Assembly (NCBI GenBank): GCA_050250815.1
Contig: JBFWNY010000030.1
Span: forward strand, 1-53,325
Direction: 5' to 3'
Origin: JAEUMD01 sp050250815
GTDB lineage: Bacteria > Pseudomonadota > Alphaproteobacteria > Rhizobiales > Hyphomicrobiaceae
Length of the DNA: 53,325 nucleotides
Part shown: positions 49,748 to 53,325 of the stretch, piece after piece
How positions within the stretch are numbered: the first letter of the stretch is position 1
Layout: every line of letters starts with the position of its first letter
Notes under the pieces: generated by a model
Seen by the model: the letters and a program-made list of their open reading frames with translations, nothing else
What the model was told of the DNA's origin: nothing
The model's database searches: none
Translations under genes and position numbers: made by a program

Positions 49748-51667
49748 ATGGCGAAGGCGAAGGCGGGCGGCAAGGCGGCCAAGAGCGAGGCGAAGGAGGA
49801 GGCGGTTGCCGGAGGCGACCGGACGATCGCCGCGGCGACGACGACCCTCCACCGCTACCGCAGCCATACCTGCGGCGCGCTGTCGAGCGCGAACGTGGGC
49901 TTAATCGCCCGTTTGTCGGGCTGGGTGCACCGCGTGCGCGACCACGGTGGCGTGCTGTTCATCGACCTTCGCGATCATTACGGGCTTACGCAGGTCGTGG
50001 CCGACCCGGACAGTGCTGCGTTCAAGACGGCCGAGAAGGTCCGGTCGGAGTGGGTCATCCGCGTCGACGGGAAGGTGCGCACCCGGCCCGAGGGAACGGT
50101 CAACGCCGAACTCGCGACCGGTGAGATCGAGGTCTACGCAACCGAGATCGAAGTGCTCTCGGAAGCCAAGGAGTTGCCCGTCCCCGTATTCGGAGAGCCC
50201 GACTATCCGGAAGACCTGCGTCTCACCTATCGCTTCCTCGATCTGAGGCGCGAGACGCTGCACGCCATCATCATGAAGCGTCTGGAGATCACGCGCTACA
50301 TTCGCGAGGCGATGTACGGGGCGGGCTTCAACGAGTTCCCCACGCCGATCCTGACCGCCTCCTCGCCTGAAGGCGCGCGTGACTTCCTGGTCCCCTCGCG
50401 CATCCATGCGGGCAAATTCTACGCGTTGCCGCAGGCGCCTCAGCAGTACAAGCAGCTGCTGATGGTGTCGGGCTTCGACCGCTACTTCCAGATCGCACCC
50501 TGCTTCCGTGACGAGGACCCGCGCGCCGACCGGCTGCCCGGCGAGTTCTACCAGCTCGACCTGGAAATGAGCTTCGTCGAGCAGGAGGACATCTTCGCCA
50601 CCATGGAGCCGATTCTGACGGGTGTGTTCGAGAGGTTCGCGGAGGGCAAGCCGGTGACGAACGGCTGGCCGCGAATTCCCTACGACGAGGCGATCGCCAA
50701 GTACGGCTCCGACAAGCCCGACCTGCGCAACCCGATCGAGATGGCCGATGTCACGGGGCATTTCCGTGACTCCGGCTTCAAGGTGTTCGCCGGCATGATC
50801 GCAAAGGACCCGGCCGTGCGCGTGTGGGCAATCCCCGCGCCGGGCGGTGGCAGCCGTGCTTTCTGTGACCGCATGAACTCGTGGGCGCAGGGCGAAGGCC
50901 AGCCGGGGCTGGGGTACATCTTCTATCGCAAGCCTGATGGCGGCGGTGAGTCTCTCGAGGCGGCAGGACCGATCGGCAAGAACATCGGACCGGAGCGTGG
51001 TGAGGCGATCCGCAAGCAGCTTGGCCTGAACGACGGCGACGCGGTGTTCTTCGCCGCTGGCACGCCTGCGAAGTTCTACAAGTTCGCGGGCGCCGCGCGC
51101 GACCGCGTCGGAAGTGAGCTAAAGCTGATCGACGAGAACCGCTTCGCCCTCGCCTGGATCGTCGACTTCCCGTTCTACGAGTGGAACGAGGAGGACAAGA
51201 AGATCGACTTCTCCCACAACCCGTTCTCGATGCCCAAGGGTGGTGCCGAGGCGCTGGCTGCGGGCGAAAGTCAGGGCCGCGATGCGCTGCTGTCGCTCAA
51301 GGCCAACCAGTACGACATCGTCTGCAACGGCTACGAGATTGCTTCGGGCTCCGTGCGCAACCACGTGCCCGAAACGATGGTCAAGGCGTTCGAGATCACC
51401 GGCCTCAGCCAGAAGGATGTCGAGGAGCGCTTTGGCGGCCTCTATCGCGCCTTCCAGTACGGCGCGCCACCGCACGGTGGCATGGCGGCGGGTATTGAGC
51501 GCATGGTGATGCTGCTGACCGGCTGCAAGGCGGTGCGCGACGTGGCGCTGTTCCCGATGAACCAGCAAGCCCAGGATCTGCTGATGGGTGCCCCGTCGGA
51601 GGCCGCGCCCAAGCAGCTGCGCGAGCTGTCCATTCGCGTCGTCAAGGACGAGAAGAAGAGCGCCTGA
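49748..51667 (+). CDS. aspS: Aspartyl-tRNA synthetase
   Basis: A 639-residue bacterial-type AspRS (class IIb, with the large GAD insertion domain). HRYRSHTCGALSSANVG is the OB-fold start, FLDLRRETLH and RDFLVPSRIHAGKFYALPQAPQQYKQLLM motif 2 region, and GMAAGIERMVMLLTG motif 3. The first 37 residues (AKAKAGGKAAKSEAKEEA...) are a lysine/alanine-rich extension not found in typical homologues. AGAGG before ATG 49748 supports this start. It may charge tRNA-Asn too if Asn synthesis is indirect; that is not decidable here. Confidence 0.96.
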   Translation: MAKAKAGGKAAKSEAKEEAVAGGDRTIAAATTTLHRYRSHTCGALSSANVGLIARLSGWVHRVRDHGGVLFIDLRDHYGLTQVVADPDSAAFKTAEKVRSEWVIRVDGKVRTRPEGTVNAELATGEIEVYATEIEVLSEAKELPVPVFGEPDYPEDLRLTYRFLDLRRETLHAIIMKRLEITRYIREAMYGAGFNEFPTPILTASSPEGARDFLVPSRIHAGKFYALPQAPQQYKQLLMVSGFDRYFQIAPCFRDEDPRADRLPGEFYQLDLEMSFVEQEDIFATMEPILTGVFERFAEGKPVTNGWPRIPYDEAIAKYGSDKPDLRNPIEMADVTGHFRDSGFKVFAGMIAKDPAVRVWAIPAPGGGSRAFCDRMNSWAQGEGQPGLGYIFYRKPDGGGESLEAAGPIGKNIGPERGEAIRKQLGLNDGDAVFFAAGTPAKFYKFAGAARDRVGSELKLIDENRFALAWIVDFPFYEWNEEDKKIDFSHNPFSMPKGGAEALAAGESQGRDALLSLKANQYDIVCNGYEIASGSVRNHVPETMVKAFEITGLSQKDVEERFGGLYRAFQYGAPPHGGMAAGIERMVMLLTGCKAVRDVALFPMNQQAQDLLMGAPSEAAPKQLRELSIRVVKDEKKSA

Positions 51668-51670
51668 CTT

Positions 51671-51712
51671 GGCGGCGTCCCAGTGCCATTTTGCACTGCA
51701 AGGACCGCCGCC
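51671..51712. terminator. Long hairpin 4 nt after the aspS stop
   Basis: GGCGGC + GTCC + CAGTGC pairs with GCACTG + GGAC + GCCGCC (16 bp with CAA and C bulges) around loop CATTTT. It is very stable and positioned at the aspS 3' end. No T-run follows, so a Rho-dependent or mRNA-stabilising role is equally possible. Confidence 0.55.
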
Positions 51713-51722
51713 CGCCACTTGG

Positions 51723-51757
51723 CCCAAACTTCTGCTCCATTTGGCGGTAGAAGTGGG
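51723..51757. other. Second hairpin just before the lipoprotein ribosome site
   Basis: CCC(AA)ACTTCT pairs with AGAAGTGGG (9 bp with an AA bulge) around a 15-nt loop. The Shine-Dalgarno AGGAGG starts 3 nt after it (51761), so it could tune translation of the downstream lipoprotein. Confidence 0.35.
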
Positions 51758-51774
51758 CGCAGGAGGATATTGCC

Positions 51775-51972
51775 ATGCCTGTTCGCAAAACTGTCGCCCG
51801 CGCTGCCTTGCTGATCTCGTCGGCCGCAATGCTTGCGGCATGCTCGGGTCCCGTCGACGATATTCCGCCGGTTTCGAGCGCGCCGCCCAAGCCAGCCGCG
51901 AGTGCGTCGTCGGGGCCGCCCGCCGGTACGACCAGCGGTCCGCATCGCGATGTGCTGCGGGCCGAGCGCTGA
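51775..51972 (+). CDS. Small lipoprotein
   Basis: A 65-residue predicted lipoprotein. The signal peptide has a basic start (PVRKTVAR), a hydrophobic core and the lipobox LAAC at residues 20-23. The mature part is short, proline/serine-rich and disordered. A strong AGGAGG lies 8 nt upstream. The function is unknown. Confidence 0.75.
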   Translation: MPVRKTVARAALLISSAAMLAACSGPVDDIPPVSSAPPKPAASASSGPPAGTTSGPHRDVLRAER

Positions 51973-52086
51973 CCGTCCTGTTGGGTCGGTAAGCGGCGCG
52001 TTGTTCAGTCAGCCAGCGAGCGGGGCCCAGGCGAGCCACAACAGCCAAGCTCCCGCAAACGTTCCGGGTATCGAGCGCCATCCGCG

Positions 52087-52815
52087 ATGATCCTCGCCGC
52101 CGAGGTCTTCCGTTACTGCGAGCGCGGCGCCGATCCGGGCTTCTGGGCGGAGCCGCTGAATGCGCTGACCAACGCGGCGTTCCTGGTTGCTGCCATCGCG
52201 GCCGGGCGCCAGCTTGCACGCGTGCGCGGACTGCGAGCAGCGCCGGTGGAATGGCTGCTCGTTGGTGTGCTGGCGGCGATCGGAGCGGGCAGTTTCCTTT
52301 TCCACACGTTCGCCACGCGCTGGTCGGCGATCGCCGACGCCGCGCCTATCGGCATCTTCATGTTCGTCTACCTGGCCTATGCCTTGCGACGACTTGTCGG
52401 CCTTCCGTGGCTGGGCGTCGCTGCAGGATTAGGAGCCTTCGCCTATGCCATGCATCTGGCCGACGGCATCGCCTGCCGAATTACGCTTGTCAGCGCCATG
52501 GAGGCTGCGCGGGGGCCATGCCTCAACGGCAGCGCCGCCTACCTGCCGGCGCTAAGTGCGATGGTGCTGATCGGAGCTGCGCTCAAGGCCATGCGACACG
52601 CCGCGTCCGGCCACGTGCTTGCCGCCGCGATGGTGTTCCTCGTCTCGATGGTCTTCCGCACGCTCGACTGGGAGCTGTGCGATATTGCAAGGCTGGGTGG
52701 CCGTGCGCTTGGCACGCATTTCATGTGGCACCTGCTCAATGCGGTGACGCTCTATCTGCTGGCTGAGGCGGCTATCGTACACGGCGGTGTACGCGCCAGC
52801 CCGTTGCGCAGTTGA
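52087..52815 (+). CDS. Alkaline-ceramidase superfamily (CREST) membrane hydrolase
   Basis: A 242-residue polytopic membrane protein of about seven segments. The expected catalytic zinc site of alkaline ceramidases is present: Ser69 and His73 in GSFLFHTF, Asp84 eleven residues after His73 (TRWSAIADAAP), and His211/His215 in THFMWH. An early CERGADPGFWAEPLNALTN resembles the calcium-site region. Bacterial members are annotated as ceramidase family; the substrate could be a ceramide or another amide lipid. It starts at ATG 52087 and ends 39 nt before the tRNA-Leu gene. Confidence 0.85.
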   Translation: MILAAEVFRYCERGADPGFWAEPLNALTNAAFLVAAIAAGRQLARVRGLRAAPVEWLLVGVLAAIGAGSFLFHTFATRWSAIADAAPIGIFMFVYLAYALRRLVGLPWLGVAAGLGAFAYAMHLADGIACRITLVSAMEAARGPCLNGSAAYLPALSAMVLIGAALKAMRHAASGHVLAAAMVFLVSMVFRTLDWELCDIARLGGRALGTHFMWHLLNAVTLYLLAEAAIVHGGVRASPLRS

Positions 52816-52816
52816 A

Positions 52817-52846
52817 CGGCGGCGGCCATAAAGGCGGCCGCCGTCG
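52817..52846. terminator. GC-rich hairpin after the ceramidase-like gene
   Basis: CGGCGGCGGCC (52817-52827) pairs with GGCCGCCGTCG (52836-52846) over 11 bp including one G-U, loop ATAAAGGC. It begins 2 nt after the stop and 8 nt before tRNA-Leu. There is no T-run. Confidence 0.5.
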
Positions 52847-52854
52847 CGGCGCGA

Positions 52855-52941
52855 GCGGACGTGGTGGAACCGGTAGACACACGGGACTTAAAATCCCGAG
52901 ACGGCAACGTCGTGAGGGTTCGAGTCCCTCCGTCCGCACCA
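52855..52941 (+). tRNA. tRNA-Leu (anticodon UAA)
   Basis: The 7-bp acceptor stem GCGGACG/CGTCCGC, anticodon stem CGGGA/TCCCG with loop CTTAAAA (anticodon TAA at 52889-52891), a long class II variable arm, T arm with GGTTCGAGTCC, and encoded CCA at 52939-52941 are all visible. It is 87 nt with CCA. Confidence 0.97.
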
Positions 52942-52968
52942 GGCGTCGGAAAGGGCGGCTGCGAAGCG

Positions 52969-53295
52969 TCAGCGGGCGATACGGACCCGCATTTCGACGA
53001 GGCAGCTCGTGCCGTCCAGGCCGTGTTCGATCACGACCTCCTCGGTGGCGTTCCAGTAGTGCTCGAGGCGCCGCCCGTCGGGCAGTTGCCGCCGCATCAC
53101 CGATTCGCCGCCCAGCTGGGCGATGTTCTCGACGAGGCGAGGTGTGTCGTTGCACCAGTGCGGCCGCACCGTCGGCTCTTCGGCAAGAGGTCGTATGCCG
53201 AAGCCTGGAGGCGCGGGGCCGGCCCCGCCCGGCAGATAAATATCGTCCGCGGCGTGCCCCGGCGTTGCGGAGGCGACCAGAAGTGCGATGAGCAT
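52969..53295 (-). CDS. Hypothetical exported protein, 5' end possibly outside the window
   Basis: The protein has a signal-peptide-like start LIALLVASATPGHAADD and a short mature part with two cysteines (HWCNDTP, TSCLVE), compatible with one disulfide. The frame stays open upstream of ATG 53295 to the window edge (RRLKWF precedes it), so the true start may lie beyond it with a longer, basic signal sequence. Not recognised as a family. It is convergent with the tRNA-Leu gene. Confidence 0.6.
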   Translation of the reverse strand: MLIALLVASATPGHAADDIYLPGGAGPAPPGFGIRPLAEEPTVRPHWCNDTPRLVENIAQLGGESVMRRQLPDGRRLEHYWNATEEVVIEHGLDGTSCLVEMRVRIAR

Positions 53296-53325
53296 AAACC
53301 ACTTTAGACGGCGCGCAGCGCCGCT

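Noticed and set aside
1..53325. CRISPR arrays, insertion sequences, phage genes, integrases
   Set aside because: I saw no regularly spaced repeats, transposase or integrase motifs. The tRNA-Leu at the right end has no integrase or visible direct repeat of its 3' end.

Overview
The window is chromosomal DNA of uniformly high G+C with dense coding and no insertion sequence, phage gene or CRISPR array that I could see. The gene content (ETF-ubiquinone oxidoreductase, IspE, a long-chain polyprenyl diphosphate synthase, split glyQ/glyS, HdaA, PPK1/PPX, RNase D, AspRS) and its order point to an alphaproteobacterium, most likely of the Hyphomicrobiales. The genus cannot be named from the sequence alone.

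Layout. 1-3.4 kb: a Tat-exported metallo-beta-lactamase-fold hydrolase, a DUF2064-type glycosyltransferase, an unknown membrane protein and moaB. 3.4-5.1 kb: a stand-alone GyrI-like gene, a conspicuous AT-rich spacer with a nested hairpin, and a type-4 uracil-DNA glycosylase. 5.2-18.6 kb: a housekeeping block of ETF-QO, a TPR protein, ispE, polyprenyl synthase, DUF2007, a tRNA-type N6-methyltransferase, an S49 peptidase, VOC, dodecin, then glyQ, two small membrane proteins and glyS. 18.7-27 kb: DUF4261, gamma-glutamylcyclotransferase-like, GST, an ABC-F ATPase, a DUF3147 plus GYF-domain pair, and ndk with a clear promoter and terminator. 27.1-28.5 kb: a solitary cytochrome P450. 28.9-36.7 kb: purN and purM, both on the minus strand, separated by about 5.9 kb of sugar-nucleotide and glycan genes (glucose-1-phosphate cytidylyltransferase, CDP-glucose 4,6-dehydratase, C-methyltransferase, 3,5-epimerase, a divergent SDR and a possible glycosyltransferase). 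36.9-45.6 kb: DUF2066, CDP-alcohol phosphatidyltransferase, AI-2E-type permease, hdaA, ppk1, ppx and a J-domain protein. 45.7-48.4 kb: a tightly coupled three-gene operon. 48.4-53.3 kb: rnd, aspS, a small lipoprotein, an alkaline-ceramidase homologue, tRNA-Leu(UAA) and a protein running to the window edge.

The most unusual element is the operon at 45709-48418. It encodes a DUF3419 (BtaA-like, SAM 3-amino-3-carboxypropyl transferase fold) protein, a GNAT-like protein and a heme-oxygenase-fold diiron oxidase with an intact six-ligand metal site. The first two genes overlap by 4 nt and the third starts 3 nt after the second stops. The betaine-lipid methyltransferase BtaB, the usual partner of BtaA, is absent. 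This looks like a compact, uncharacterised pathway that modifies a SAM-derived aminocarboxypropyl group. The second accessory unit is the CDP-sugar cassette lodged between purN and purM, predicted to make a C-methylated deoxyhexose for a surface glycan. A bacterial ceramidase homologue with all expected catalytic residues is a further lead.
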